A stretch of 64,000 nucleotides of DNA from Pedobacter sp. (GCA_008015505.1 SSFR01000007.1:1-64000), one strand, 5' to 3'; shown: positions 38,264 through 47,568, counted from the stretch's first letter. The notes: generated by a model from the letters alone, not told the origin. A program made the numbers and translations.

Positions 38264-39622
38264 ATGAAGTGCATTATTGCTTTTGGGTGTCTCTTTTTTG
38301 CATCGATAGTTTGTGGTTGGGGGCAACAATATGCATTATATAATAGCAGAACACTTTATGATGCATTTGAGAATCCCTCGCAAAAGGCTTTCCATGCAGA
38401 TTCAAGTTTTAAATATGCGTTTACATTTTTTTTTCCTGCATTTGCAGGGAATGGTTCTGTAGTTGGTCCTTCTACTGATTTCTTTAGGAGATCTATCTTT
38501 AAAAAAGAGACTGATGTAAGCCAGCTTAATCCAAATGAATCAGCACCTAATGTGGTTAATGTGAACGCCAATATTTATCTGTTGATGTTTCGTGTTTTCA
38601 CAGATGTTCAATTTGATCAAGAAATAGGTTTTTCATGGCAATTGAGGAATGAGAGCCGTGCTGAACTGACCAATGGTATGTTGATTTTGGCTAAGAATCA
38701 TAACCTTTTTGTCGATAGTGCAAACTACTACGATATTTTGAATGGGACTTCTTACAGCCAGTCCTATCATCAGTTTAGTTTAACTTATCGGAGGAATCAT
38801 ACTTATAACGGAAGATTGGGTTGGGGAGTAAAATTGAGCTATCTCGATGGCATCAACTATGATAATTTAGTGACACAAGATTCCTACTTAGCCAGACATG
38901 ATCCATATTTACATTTGCGGGTGAATGGGCTCTACAAGACTAGTCATCCTTATGATAATTTTAATGTGATTGATAATGGATCGACATTTGCTCGGCCTAC
39001 CTTTAAGAACCCGGGATTTTCAATGACTTGGAGTGCTAATCTTCGGCTAAGGAAGGACTGGTATTTGATGGGAAACTTGAAAGACATTGGGTTTATTACT
39101 TGGAATAATGCATATGAATACGATTTGGGTTTATTTAATATGACACTTTTCCCAGCTCCTCCTGGCACTTCATTAGAGAGTCAGTTAAGTGATCGATTAA
39201 GTAGAAGATTGACACGAAAAAGCTTTACAAGTTTTACCAATGGAAAGTTAGAGTTATTGGCAGCCAAGGATATGGGAGTTTACCAGCCTAATTTTATTTT
39301 TTCAAAAAGTTTATTTTATCCGGGTAGTGATTGGGTGTTTGTGAATAATGTTCATGTGAATAACATGGTATTTTCACTTTTTGCCGATTATAATCAGGAT
39401 ACAGCTTTACAGCTGGGGGGGCAATTCATGATACAGTCTCCAAATTTTGAATTTTACATGGGTAGTAATCAACTACTTGGCACTGATCAGTGGCTCGATG
39501 GATTGGCGAGCAAAAATGTGGGCTCAGGACCTATTTTGTCATCTATCTACATGGGTTTAGGCATTAAATTTGGACGTGTGATGTATCATCGTGCTGATTC
39601 TCCAGTTATTCCAGGTTTTTAG
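38264..39622 (+). CDS. DUF5723-like outer-membrane beta-barrel protein
   Basis: Start at ATG 38264 (M-K-C-I-I-A-F-G-C-L-F-F), 452 residues; a TTG at 38249 is also open. The signal peptide ends near W-G-Q-Q. The mature start Y-N-S-R-T-L-Y-D-A-F-E-N-P-S-Q is typical of Bacteroidota DUF5723 barrels, and alternating strands continue to a C-terminal Y-M-G-L-G-I-K-F-G-R. Function unknown; likely an outer-membrane barrel, perhaps T9SS- or envelope-related. Convergent with tsaB, 5 bp apart. Confidence 0.7.
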   Translation: MKCIIAFGCLFFASIVCGWGQQYALYNSRTLYDAFENPSQKAFHADSSFKYAFTFFFPAFAGNGSVVGPSTDFFRRSIFKKETDVSQLNPNESAPNVVNVNANIYLLMFRVFTDVQFDQEIGFSWQLRNESRAELTNGMLILAKNHNLFVDSANYYDILNGTSYSQSYHQFSLTYRRNHTYNGRLGWGVKLSYLDGINYDNLVTQDSYLARHDPYLHLRVNGLYKTSHPYDNFNVIDNGSTFARPTFKNPGFSMTWSANLRLRKDWYLMGNLKDIGFITWNNAYEYDLGLFNMTLFPAPPGTSLESQLSDRLSRRLTRKSFTSFTNGKLELLAAKDMGVYQPNFIFSKSLFYPGSDWVFVNNVHVNNMVFSLFADYNQDTALQLGGQFMIQSPNFEFYMGSNQLLGTDQWLDGLASKNVGSGPILSSIYMGLGIKFGRVMYHRADSPVIPGF

Positions 39623-39627
39623 TAAAC

Positions 39628-40323
39628 CTAGAGAAGTTTATTTGGTATAAAATCTTTTAAATAGTATGGTTCGAAGTAAGCGAGGTCTTCTATTGCTCCA
39701 GTTTTAAATTGATGATCTGCCAGTATATTCAAATGAGATGCTGAGTTTTCAAAATCGACAAATAGGGCATTGGGTTTATGTGCATATAATGTTTTACATT
39801 TCTCAGCCCCATCTCCAAAAAATATGATGGGATGTTTGGACAAATAATTATTAAACGAGGTTTCGTCTAGGATTTTTGCTTGTGTTTGTTCTATTTCTAA
39901 TAGATTTTGGTTAAACAGTGCAGTGTATACCTCCATTCTTCGGGCATCAATCATGGGGCAGAATAGGGTTTTATCATTTGTGATGCTCATTTTTTGGAGT
40001 AGTCCAGTAGTCATGGCTTTTAGTGTGTTAATGGCAATTAGGGGTATATCCAGGGCAAAACAGAGTCCTTTTGCTGTAGCTACTCCAATTCTTAGACCCG
40101 TGTAAGAGCCAGGTCCTTGACTAACAGCGATTGCGTTCAGATCTGTGTAATCTTTGCTGGTCTGATGCATGATCTGATCAATAAATAAGGTAATATGACT
40201 AGCATGAATATTTTGCTTGTTTAATTCTTTTTTAGCAAGGATTAGTCTATTTTCAGCTAAAGCTACAGAACAAGAAGAGGTTGCTGTTTCAATGAGTAGA
40301 ATTAAATTTTTTAGAGCATTCAT
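39628..40323 (-). CDS. tsaB: tRNA threonylcarbamoyladenosine biosynthesis protein TsaB
   Basis: 231 residues, an ASKHA-fold partner of TsaD in t6A37 synthesis. Starts I-L-L-I-E-T-A-T-S-S-C-S-V-A-L, and has S-Q-G-P-G-S-Y-T-G-L-R-I-G-V-A-T-A-K-G-L, the TsaB signature. Complete length. A solo end of the interspersed repeat lies just upstream (40344-40363). Confidence 0.96.
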   Translation of the reverse strand: MNALKNLILLIETATSSCSVALAENRLILAKKELNKQNIHASHITLFIDQIMHQTSKDYTDLNAIAVSQGPGSYTGLRIGVATAKGLCFALDIPLIAINTLKAMTTGLLQKMSITNDKTLFCPMIDARRMEVYTALFNQNLLEIEQTQAKILDETSFNNYLSKHPIIFFGDGAEKCKTLYAHKPNALFVDFENSASHLNILADHQFKTGAIEDLAYFEPYYLKDFIPNKLL

Positions 40324-40343
40324 TTGAGTACTTTATTTGGGAT

Positions 40344-40363
40344 AATAAACTTTAGACAAGCTC
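40344..40363. repeat. Solo end of the interspersed inverted-repeat element
   Basis: AATAAACTTTAGACAAGCTC is identical over 20 bp to the right end of copy B (29788-29807). No core or second arm is nearby, so it looks like a remnant or a precursor half. It lies between tsaB and yidD. Confidence 0.75.
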
Positions 40364-40373
40364 AATGTGTATA

Positions 40374-40613
40374 TTAGGGCACAAAATCTTGTCCATGCTT
40401 TCCCCAAGGATGGCAGCGAGCCAAGCGTTTCAAGGTTAGCCATGAACCTTTGAATGGACCATATTTCTTCAGTGCTGTTGCACCATATTCAGAACAGGTG
40501 GGTATATATCGACACGAGGCCCCCAATAATGGCGATAATAGATATTGGTAGAGCCGTATTATTAAGAGCAAAAAACAATTGATAGCTAAATGGAGTAGCC
40601 GAATAATCATCAT
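40374..40613 (-). CDS. yidD: Membrane protein insertion efficiency factor YidD
   Basis: 79 residues. Short amphipathic start, then [10 protein letters not shown] and [10 protein letters not shown], the YidD signature, ending H-P-W-G-K-H-G. Its ATG overlaps the rnpA stop by four bases (ATGA), so it is translationally coupled in the rpmH-rnpA-yidD operon, the usual order. A yidC neighbour is not present. Confidence 0.95.
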   Translation of the reverse strand: MMIIRLLHLAINCFLLLIIRLYQYLLSPLLGASCRYIPTCSEYGATALKKYGPFKGSWLTLKRLARCHPWGKHGQDFVP

Positions 40614-40981
40614 TTTGAATAGGATTTCTGTAGTTTCTCGAAGGCGGCCAATAGCTTCTTTTTTAGGTAAGTATATTCTGAGATTTCTTTTCCAATGTAG
40701 TTAATTCCCAGTAAGATAGATTTTTGATCGAGGAACGAATAAACTGACTCGGTTTTATGTAAGCGATATATTTCTCGGATTCGGCGTTTGAGTAAATTCC
40801 GATCAACAGCTTTTTTAAAATTTCGTTTAGGAATACTGATCACCAATTGAGCTGGAACGGTAAGTTCTTCATGTAACCAGATGATACGAAAAGGATATAA
40901 GACAAAAGAAGAGCGACTTTGAAAAAGCTTGTCTAAAAGTTTTTTACTGCACAGGCGCTCTTCTTTCTTAAATGTATACAT
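40610..40981 (-). CDS. rnpA: Ribonuclease P protein component
   Basis: 123 residues, the protein subunit that helps the RNase P RNA mature tRNA 5' ends. The RNR motif reads [16 protein letters not shown], with F-K-K-E-E-R-L at the N-terminus. Between rpmH (59 bp upstream) and yidD. Confidence 0.95.
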   Translation of the reverse strand: MYTFKKEERLCSKKLLDKLFQSRSSFVLYPFRIIWLHEELTVPAQLVISIPKRNFKKAVDRNLLKRRIREIYRLHKTESVYSFLDQKSILLGINYIGKEISEYTYLKKKLLAAFEKLQKSYSK

Positions 40982-41040
40982 GATTGATTACGCTAGTCTA
41001 TTGAGAAATAAATAGACAGGAATCGCAACAGGTGACCAAA

Positions 41041-41199
41041 TTATGATTTATGACGCCCCTCGTCAGATACAGACAGTCTTTTTCTGCCTTTAGCTCTTCT
41101 GGAAGCCAGTACTCTTCTTCCGTTTGCAGAGCTCATGCGCTCTCTAAAACCGTGCTTATTTCTTCTTTTTCTCTGCGAAGGTTGGAATGTTCTTTTCAT
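41041..41199 (-). CDS. rpmH: 50S ribosomal protein L34
   Basis: 52 codons plus stop, short enough to be missed by ORF filters. It begins [12 protein letters not shown] and continues H-G-F-R-E-R-M, then [13 protein letters not shown], the L34 signature. It is strongly basic. First gene of the rpmH-rnpA-yidD operon behind a strong Bacteroidota promoter. Confidence 0.97.
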   Translation of the reverse strand: MKRTFQPSQRKRRNKHGFRERMSSANGRRVLASRRAKGRKRLSVSDEGRHKS

Positions 41200-41236
41200 G
41201 ATGTTGCAATATTTCAGCCGTAAAAAAACGAGCTCG

Positions 41237-41267
41237 CAAATATAGTGTTGTTTTCCTAAAAATCAAA
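41237..41267 (-). promoter_or_regulatory. Bacteroidota-type promoter of rpmH-rnpA-yidD
   Basis: On the minus strand TTTG (41267-41264), a 19-bp spacer and TATATTTG (41244-41237) exactly match TTTG-N19-TAnnTTTG. The ATG of rpmH is 37 bp downstream of the -7 box. Confidence 0.85.
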
Positions 41268-41291
41268 ATGGGATTAATGAAAAGCTTGAAT

Positions 41292-43061
41292 CTACATACC
41301 CAGGTCGCGCATGATGATTGTAATCTTTGTTTCTAATGATTGCTCTATTTGTTTGAATATTGCTTTGTTGGGTAAATCCGCTTTAACGCTGCAATAGAAT
41401 TTAATTTTAGGCTCTGTACCTGATGGACGTGCTGAAATGATACTTCCATCGGCAGTGATAAACTGTAGGACATCTGATTTAGGAAAGTCAAGATTGGTTA
41501 CTGTACCGGTGAGTAAGTTAGTCTCTTTGCCCATCTCGTAGTCTTTTAACCTGATCACTTTTGATCCTCCTAAGCTGTCTGGTGTATGTGTTCTGAAGTT
41601 TTGCATTATTGCCCTAATTTCTTCGGCTCCAGCCTTGCCTTTTTTAGTGATAGAGATCAATGTTTCTTTGTACAAACCATATTGCTGATACATGTCAAGT
41701 AAGGCATCATATAAACTTATTCCTTGATCTCGGTAAAAGGCAGTCATCTCAGCAATGAAAGCGCATGATATAACTGCATCTTTGTCTCTTACCAGGTCAC
41801 CTATTAAAAAACCATAGCTTTCTTCCCCACCACCAATGAAAGTCTTTTGGTTCGCTAAAGTAGTCATGAGTGCTCCAATGTATTTAAATCCGGTCAAGGT
41901 ATTATAGCAGCCTACATGTTTTGTTTGGGCTATTTCTTCGATGAGATGTGTCGTTACGATAGTTTTGACGACGTATTCCTTTCCGGTTAGTTTACCTGCT
42001 TTTTCCCATGCATTGAGAAGATAGTTTGTCAATAAGCTGGCTGTTTGGTTTCCATTGAGTAAGATAAAATTACCCTCTGTATTTCGAATGGCAATCCCTA
42101 CCCGATCGGCATCTGGATCAGTAGCTAGAACCAGATCGGCTTGGACAGTGTTTGCTTTTGCAATAGCTAGTGCTAAAGCATCCTGTTCTTCAGGGTTTGG
42201 ATAAACCACAGTTGGGAAATTTCCGTTAGGCGCTATTTGTTCCTCTACAAGGATTATGTTTTCGAAGCCAAAGCATTTTAAAGCTTGAGGAACCAGGGTG
42301 ATTCCTGTGCCATGGATAGGTGAGTAGACAATTTTAAGGTCTTTCCAGCGATGAATGGCTTCTTGGGCAAGAGATAGCTTCGTAATACTATCTAAATATA
42401 GTTGGTCCATTTCTTGGCCAACCATTTGGATATTTTTATCTACACGGTGAAAGTTTACTTCATCGATACTTTGAATTTTGGCCACTTCTTGCATTACTAG
42501 CTCATCGTCTGGAGTAGTTAATTGTCCTCCATCTGCTCCGTAGGCTTTATAGCCATTGTATTCCTTGGGATTGTGTGATGCTGTAATCATCACTCCCCCC
42601 TGACAGGCAAGCGAGCGAACTGCAAAAGATAATACGGGTGTTGGGCGTAGTGCTTGAAATAAATGGACAGTAATGCCATTAGCAGAAAATACGTCTGCGG
42701 TAATCTGGGCAAAAAAATCCGAATGATTTCGACTGTCATAAGAGACTGCAACGTGAATCTGTTGGTGGGGGTATTTTTTGTTTAAAAAGTTGCTAAAGCC
42801 TTGAGTTGCTGCACCAATGGTGTACTTATTAATTCGATTTGATCCTGGCCCCATAATGCCGCGAAGACCACCTGTGCCAAATTCAAGATCTCTATAGAAA
42901 GCATCCGTTAACTCGGTATATGCTTTTTCGTCTATAAGTTTTTGAATTTCTTTTTTGGTTGCTGTATCATAGGCTCCTTGCAGCCAATGAGTTATTTTAT
43001 CGGAAATGATACTGTCCAAGCCTTGCATCGGTATACTTTGAGAAGAATTGATATCAATCAT
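41292..43061 (-). CDS. Phospho-sugar mutase (phosphoglucomutase/phosphomannomutase family)
   Basis: 589 residues, alpha-D-phosphohexomutase of the long PGM2/PgcA type. The catalytic serine loop is I-T-A-S-H-N-P-K-E-Y-N-G, the Mg loop is D-P-D-A-D-R-V-G, sugar-binding G-G-E-E-S-Y-G is present, and the phosphate loop is R-P-S-G-T-E-P-K-I-K-F-Y. Interconverts hexose 1- and 6-phosphates for envelope sugar synthesis; exact sugar not resolved. Confidence 0.94.
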   Translation of the reverse strand: MIDINSSQSIPMQGLDSIISDKITHWLQGAYDTATKKEIQKLIDEKAYTELTDAFYRDLEFGTGGLRGIMGPGSNRINKYTIGAATQGFSNFLNKKYPHQQIHVAVSYDSRNHSDFFAQITADVFSANGITVHLFQALRPTPVLSFAVRSLACQGGVMITASHNPKEYNGYKAYGADGGQLTTPDDELVMQEVAKIQSIDEVNFHRVDKNIQMVGQEMDQLYLDSITKLSLAQEAIHRWKDLKIVYSPIHGTGITLVPQALKCFGFENIILVEEQIAPNGNFPTVVYPNPEEQDALALAIAKANTVQADLVLATDPDADRVGIAIRNTEGNFILLNGNQTASLLTNYLLNAWEKAGKLTGKEYVVKTIVTTHLIEEIAQTKHVGCYNTLTGFKYIGALMTTLANQKTFIGGGEESYGFLIGDLVRDKDAVISCAFIAEMTAFYRDQGISLYDALLDMYQQYGLYKETLISITKKGKAGAEEIRAIMQNFRTHTPDSLGGSKVIRLKDYEMGKETNLLTGTVTNLDFPKSDVLQFITADGSIISARPSGTEPKIKFYCSVKADLPNKAIFKQIEQSLETKITIIMRDLGM

Positions 43062-43114
43062 TGGTATTGCGTATTTGTGAAGATATTTTAGGTGTGTATG
43101 AAGGTTGTCTTAGC

Positions 43115-43387
43115 TCATAACTTAGTTTTTCTGATTTTGCTCCAATGCCACCAGGGTAGTTTTTCTCCAGTTTTTGCCTCATGAATAATGGCTGCAAAAA
43201 CATCCCATACACATGGATCATGTTTGATGCCAGTAATCTGTTGAAGATTTTCGTAGAGTTGATCTGGTGTTTGGTTTTTTAATTGATCGATTTTATTGAT
43301 GCCGAGTAGTTGCAAGTCCTTGAGTGTAGCCTTGCCAACATTCATCAGGCTTAGTAACTCACTTTTAGGCTGAGATGGTTTGGTCAT
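43115..43387 (-). CDS. Small helix-hairpin-helix protein (Cdd1/'pathogenicity locus' type)
   Basis: 90 residues. A helix-hairpin-helix G-K-A-T-L-K-D-L-Q-L-L-G-I at about 18-30, then the family block H-D-P-C-V-W-D-V-F-A-A and P-W-W-H-W-S-K. Matches the small Cdd1-like family often next to metabolic genes; possibly nucleic-acid binding. The name is historical and does not imply virulence. Confidence 0.8.
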   Translation of the reverse strand: MTKPSQPKSELLSLMNVGKATLKDLQLLGINKIDQLKNQTPDQLYENLQQITGIKHDPCVWDVFAAIIHEAKTGEKLPWWHWSKIRKTKL

Positions 43388-43480
43388 ATCATCTATTTAA
43401 TCGTTACTAATAATCTTGATGTTTTGGAGTAAAGAGAATGTAAATGTGCTTTATAAATATCTGTAGCTAGATTTAAAAAG

Positions 43481-43567
43481 CGGAGAGGGAGGGATTCGAA
43501 CCCTCGATACCCTTGCGAGTATACAAACTTTCCAGGCTTGCTCTTTCGACCACTCAGACACCTCTCC
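43481..43567 (-). tRNA. tRNA-Ser(GGA)
   Basis: On the minus strand GGAGAGG (43567-43561) pairs with CCTCTCC, discriminator G at 43481; CCA is not encoded. The anticodon loop CTGGAAA gives GGA (43533-43531). A long variable arm fits serine. A minus-strand CAAAGGTA (43579-43586), read as TACCTTTG, is a candidate -7 box. Confidence 0.95.
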
Positions 43568-43630
43568 GGAGAAGGTCACAAAGGTAAGTATTTAGTACTT
43601 TATTTACTGCCGATTTTTTCGTAAATTGTT

Positions 43631-43794
43631 AGAGCCTGTTTAAAATTTATTTGATTTTATTTTTATGTGTCTTTTTGGCTACAATTTCGTTAGATTCTTT
43701 CGCCATAGAAGCCCCGCTATGGATCCAAAATCTGCCTCATTTCGCTCAAAAATACCCTATAATAATTTCATGCAATAAAATTTAAACAGGCTCT
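43631..43794. repeat. Interspersed inverted-repeat element, copy C
   Basis: A 164-bp element in the same core orientation as copy A, with arms AGAGCCTGTTTAAA... and ...TTTAAACAGGCTCT that pair with two mismatches over 22 bp. The inner stem CCATAG/CTATGG is kept. The frame seen in copies A and B has a TAG at codon 5 here. It fills the gap between tRNA-Ser(GGA) and the acetyltransferase gene. Confidence 0.88.
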
Positions 43795-43825
43795 ATTGTG
43801 TAAGATATGTTGAGGAGGATTTGTT

Positions 43826-44404
43826 ATGGTCATTGTGATTGAGACGGAAAGGTTACTGCTGCGGACTTGGCAAGAATCAGATGAGCTTCCTTACTTGCGG
43901 ATTAATCAGGATCCAAAGGTGATTGAATTTTTGCCTGGTTCACTAACGATGGAGCAAGTAAGGGAATTTATGAGTCATGAAAATGAGCAATATTACACCA
44001 AGGGCTACACACTTTGGGCTGCTTGTTTGAAGGAGACACAGGAGCTAATTGGCTTTATTGGTTTGGATTATACCGATTGGCCCGGAGTGGATTTCACGCC
44101 CTTTGTAGATATTGGTTGGCGTTTAGGCACTCAGTATTGGGGTAAAGGATATGCCACCGAAGGTGCTAGGGCTGTACTTAATTTTGGTTTTAATACTTGT
44201 GGGCTTGATCAGATTGTGGCATACACTGCGCATGCCAATATTCGATCGATGCGAGTGATGGAAAAATTAGGCATGAAGCTGGATAGTAAAGCTGATTTTG
44301 CCCATCCCAGCTTACCTGCTGATCATCCGCTTTCAAGGCATGTTTTATATCGCCTATCAAAGGAGGAGTTTGAAAAATTTAGCCTGTCGAGATATATCTT
44401 ATAA
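43826..44404 (+). CDS. GNAT acetyltransferase, RimJ/RimL type
   Basis: 192 residues. Starts I-E-T-E-R-L-L-L-R-T-W; the acetyl-CoA loop is G-W-R-L-G-T-Q-Y-W-G-K-G-Y-A-T-E-G, followed by N-I-R-S-M-R-V-M-E-K-L-G-M. This group acetylates protein N-termini or small amines; substrate unknown. Unusually for this genome, a strong AGGAGG (43813-43818) lies 7 bp before the ATG. Confidence 0.92.
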   Translation: MVIVIETERLLLRTWQESDELPYLRINQDPKVIEFLPGSLTMEQVREFMSHENEQYYTKGYTLWAACLKETQELIGFIGLDYTDWPGVDFTPFVDIGWRLGTQYWGKGYATEGARAVLNFGFNTCGLDQIVAYTAHANIRSMRVMEKLGMKLDSKADFAHPSLPADHPLSRHVLYRLSKEEFEKFSLSRYIL

Positions 44405-44487
44405 TCATTCATCTTCGCGACATGTATTGTATCGTTTGATCAAAGCGTAACATATTTGGTATTTTCGTGCTTTATTCTTAATACACG

Positions 44488-47256
44488 ATGGATTATCAAT
44501 TTAAAGATATAGAGAGCCGCTGGCAGCGATTTTGGTCCGAAAATCAGACTTATAAAGTAGAAAATAACCCTTCAAAGCCTAAGTATTATGTGTTAGATAT
44601 GTTTCCTTACCCTTCTGGTGCAGGGCTTCATGTGGGGCATCCGCTGGGGTATATTGCCTCTGATATTTTTGCGCGTTATAAGCGTCTTAGGGGGTTTAAC
44701 GTATTACATCCAATGGGCTATGATTCGTTTGGTTTGCCTGCCGAACAATATGCTATTCAAACAGGACAACATCCGGCTATTACTACCGAAACAAATATTA
44801 AGCGTTACCGCGAGCAATTAGATAACCTTGGGTTTTCATTCGATTGGAGTAGAGAAGTGCGAACCAGCGATCCAAATTATTACAAATGGACGCAATGGGT
44901 ATTCATGCAATTATTCAATTCGTGGTATAATCTTGAAGTAGATAAAGCGGAGCCAATCAGTACGCTAATTGCAAAATTTGAAACAAGTGGAAGCAAAGGT
45001 ATCAAAGCTGAATGTGACGAGGATGTTGCCAATTTTACAGCAGATGAATGGAAACGGTTATCGGAAGAAGAGCAGCAAAAAGAGTTATTAAAATATCGCC
45101 TCACTTATTTGAGAGAAAGCATTGTGAATTGGTGTCCTGCATTAGGAACGGTACTAGCTAATGATGAGGTCAAAGAAGGTTTTTCTGAACGGGGTGGCCA
45201 TCCTGTCGAGCAGAAAAAAATGATGCAATGGAGCATGCGTATTACTGCTTATGCGGATCGTTTGCTCAAGGGTTTGGATGATCTTGATTGGCCAGAGCCT
45301 TTGAAAGAGATGCAACGTTATTGGATTGGGAAAAGTGTAGGAGCGATGGTGAGTTTTGACCCGATTGAAGTTTTTACCACTCGAGTAGATACTCTTTTCG
45401 GGGTGAGCTTTTTGGTACTTGCGCCTGAACATGAACTAGTATTATCATTAACTACACCCAGCCAAAAGGAAGAAATAGCGGATTACATAGCTCAAACCAG
45501 TAAGAAATCGGAGCTTGATCGTGTGGCTAATACTAAAACAGTATCGGGTGTGTTCACAGGTAGTTATGCCAAGCATCCTATCACTGGTAAAGATATTCCA
45601 ATCTGGATTTCGGATTACGTGTTAGCGGGTTATGGAACAGGGGCGGTGATGGCTGTTCCTTCGGGTGACCAGCGTGACTGGTTGTTTGCTAAGCAGTTTG
45701 GTTTGCCTATTATACCTGTTTTGGATACTCAAAAAGATTTAGATCAGCAAGCTGACCCTACCAAAGAAGGAAGATATATTAATTCGGGCCTAATCAATGG
45801 TTTGATTTATCAGGAGGCTATACCTGTATTGATTGCTAAATTGAAAGAATTAGATGCAGGTAAAGTAAAGGTGAATTACCGTTTGCGGGATGCTATTTTT
45901 GGACGTCAGCGGTATTGGGGAGAGCCTGTCCCTGTTTATTTCAAAAATGGATTGCCCTATCTGATTGATGAGAAGGAATTGCCTTTGCTTTTGCCCGAAG
46001 TAGACAAATATCTGCCCACTGAGAGTGGTGAACCCCCACTGGGCCGTGCTGAGCATTGGAAATATCAAGATCAGTATGAATACGAACTAAGTACCATGCC
46101 GGGTTGGGCGGGGTCGAGTTGGTATTGGTATCGGTATATGGATGTACATAATGATCAAGCATTTGCTGATAAAAAAGCTATTTCATATTGGAAAGATGTC
46201 GATCTCTACATTGGCGGGTCTGAGCATGCTACAGGACATTTGTTATACAGTCGTTTTTGGAATAAGGTTTTAAAAGATTTAGGTTATGTAGGTCAGGAGG
46301 AGCCATTCAAGAAGTTAATCAATCAGGGGATGATTCAGGGTCGTTCCAATTTTGTTTATCGTGTGGTGAATGAAGGGGGGAAAAGCACGAACACCTTTGT
46401 ATCGGTAGGTCTGAGGCATCAGTATAAAACTATCGCATTGCACGTGGATGTGAATATGGTAGAAAATGATGTGCTCGATATTAATCGATTCAAGTTTTCT
46501 CGAGCGGAGTTTGCTGATGCAGAATTTATATTCGAAGGTGGCAAATATATTTGCGGCGTTGAGATTGAGAAGATGTCGAAGTCGAGGTTTAATGTGGTCA
46601 ATCCGGATGATATTGTGGAACGGTATGGAGCGGATACTCTTCGTTTGTACGAAATGTTTTTAGGTCCACTTGAGCAAAGTAAACCATGGAATACCAATGG
46701 GATAGAAGGCGTTTTTAAATTTCTGCGCAAATTTTGGAAGCTTTTTCACGATGATGCATTTAACTTTTGCATATCTGATGAGACGCCCAGTAAGGCAGAG
46801 TATAAAGCCTTGCACAAGATTATTCGTAAAGTAGAAGAAGATATTGAGCGATTTTCATTTAATACGTCTGTATCTAATTTCATGATTTGTGTGAATGAAT
46901 TGCAGGATTTGAAGTGTAATAAGCGTGGGATATTGCAGGATCTAGTCATTGTGTTATCTCCGTATGCGCCACATATTGGGGAAGAGTTATGGGCTTTGTT
47001 GGGTAATAAAGCGGGGACCTTATCTTATGCTACTTATCCCAAATTCGATGAGCGTTACTTGATTGAAAGTGAGTTTGCCTATCCCATATCGGTCAATGGT
47101 AAAATGAAAATGAATTTGACTATATCTTTAGATTTGGCTGCACCTGAAGTGGAGCAATTGGTGTTAGCTAATGACGATGTGCAGAAGCATCTAGATGGGA
47201 GGAGCCCCAAGAAGATAATTTTTGTGAAGGGGAAAATCGTCAATCTAGTGGTTTGA
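44488..47256 (+). CDS. leuS: Leucyl-tRNA synthetase
   Basis: 922 residues, class I. HIGH motif in [11 protein letters not shown] at about residue 50; the CP1 editing domain with T-R-V-D-T-L-F-G and [14 protein letters not shown] exact in [10 protein letters not shown]; anticodon-binding domain and C-terminal tail complete. Nothing unusual. The gene ends 86 bp before the tRNA used by the prophage. Confidence 0.98.
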   Translation: MDYQFKDIESRWQRFWSENQTYKVENNPSKPKYYVLDMFPYPSGAGLHVGHPLGYIASDIFARYKRLRGFNVLHPMGYDSFGLPAEQYAIQTGQHPAITTETNIKRYREQLDNLGFSFDWSREVRTSDPNYYKWTQWVFMQLFNSWYNLEVDKAEPISTLIAKFETSGSKGIKAECDEDVANFTADEWKRLSEEEQQKELLKYRLTYLRESIVNWCPALGTVLANDEVKEGFSERGGHPVEQKKMMQWSMRITAYADRLLKGLDDLDWPEPLKEMQRYWIGKSVGAMVSFDPIEVFTTRVDTLFGVSFLVLAPEHELVLSLTTPSQKEEIADYIAQTSKKSELDRVANTKTVSGVFTGSYAKHPITGKDIPIWISDYVLAGYGTGAVMAVPSGDQRDWLFAKQFGLPIIPVLDTQKDLDQQADPTKEGRYINSGLINGLIYQEAIPVLIAKLKELDAGKVKVNYRLRDAIFGRQRYWGEPVPVYFKNGLPYLIDEKELPLLLPEVDKYLPTESGEPPLGRAEHWKYQDQYEYELSTMPGWAGSSWYWYRYMDVHNDQAFADKKAISYWKDVDLYIGGSEHATGHLLYSRFWNKVLKDLGYVGQEEPFKKLINQGMIQGRSNFVYRVVNEGGKSTNTFVSVGLRHQYKTIALHVDVNMVENDVLDINRFKFSRAEFADAEFIFEGGKYICGVEIEKMSKSRFNVVNPDDIVERYGADTLRLYEMFLGPLEQSKPWNTNGIEGVFKFLRKFWKLFHDDAFNFCISDETPSKAEYKALHKIIRKVEEDIERFSFNTSVSNFMICVNELQDLKCNKRGILQDLVIVLSPYAPHIGEELWALLGNKAGTLSYATYPKFDERYLIESEFAYPISVNGKMKMNLTISLDLAAPEVEQLVLANDDVQKHLDGRSPKKIIFVKGKIVNLVV

Positions 47257-47295
47257 TGCGTTTGGATTTAGTTTGGGAATGATGATTATCTTCGT

Positions 47296-47326
47296 TTTTG
47301 AAATATGGGCTAAATGTTGTAAAATT
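47296..47326 (+). promoter_or_regulatory. Promoter of the CAT-anticodon tRNA
   Basis: TTTG (47296-47299), a 19-bp spacer and TAAAATTG (47319-47326), one mismatch from TAnnTTTG. The tRNA starts 16 bp downstream. Confidence 0.65.
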
Positions 47327-47342
47327 GCACACTCAAAATGAG

Positions 47343-47416
47343 GCGCCTATAGCTCAGTTGGTTAGAGTAGAAGACTCATAATCTTTTGGTCCCTGGTTCG
47401 AGCCCAGGTGGGCGCA
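47343..47416 (+). tRNA. tRNA with CAT anticodon (Met or lysidine-type Ile)
   Basis: Acceptor GCGCCTA (47343-47349) pairs with TGGGCGC (47409-47415) with one wobble; discriminator A 47416; CCA not encoded. The loop CTCATAA gives CAT (47377-47379). The anticodon stem is A/T rich, so it is not initiator tRNA. The prophage begins at its 3' end. Confidence 0.93.
47380..47416 (+). other. Probable attachment-site core (attL) in the tRNA 3' half
   Basis: An integrase gene starts 152 bp downstream, and everything to the right is phage; tyrosine-recombinase prophages usually rebuild the tRNA 3' end. The right-hand copy would lie outside the window, so this cannot be confirmed here. Confidence 0.35.
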
Positions 47417-47429
47417 CTTAAAATCTCTT

Positions 47430-47463
47430 AAAAAGCCACTCACGATACTGTAAGTGGCTTTTT
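47430..47463. terminator. Terminator after the CAT-anticodon tRNA
   Basis: Perfect 11-bp stem AAAAAGCCACT (47430-47440) with AGTGGCTTTTT (47453-47463), 12-nt loop, then more T. It separates the tRNA from the integrase. Confidence 0.85.
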
Positions 47464-47466
47464 TTA

Positions 47467-47565
47467 AGTTCGCAGAATTTGTACACCACCCCTCAAAAGT
47501 TCGCATAAACGCACCTTCTCACCCCAATAATTACAGATTTATAACAGAGTTCGCAAAAGTTCGCA
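47467..47565 (+). repeat. Four direct AGTTCGCA repeats upstream of the integrase
   Basis: AGTTCGCA occurs at 47467, 47498, 47548 and 47558, all in the same orientation, three of them as AAGTTCGCA. They fill the 105 bp between the tRNA terminator and the integrase ATG. Candidate integrase arm-type binding sites or operator. Confidence 0.75.
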
Positions 47566-47568
47566 GAG

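Noticed and set aside
43115..43387. Virulence factor from the 'pathogenicity locus' family name
   Set aside because: The name is historical; the protein is a small helix-hairpin-helix protein among housekeeping genes.
47343..47416. Initiator tRNA-fMet
   Set aside because: The anticodon stem lacks the three G-C pairs of initiators; elongator Met or lysidine-type Ile is more likely.
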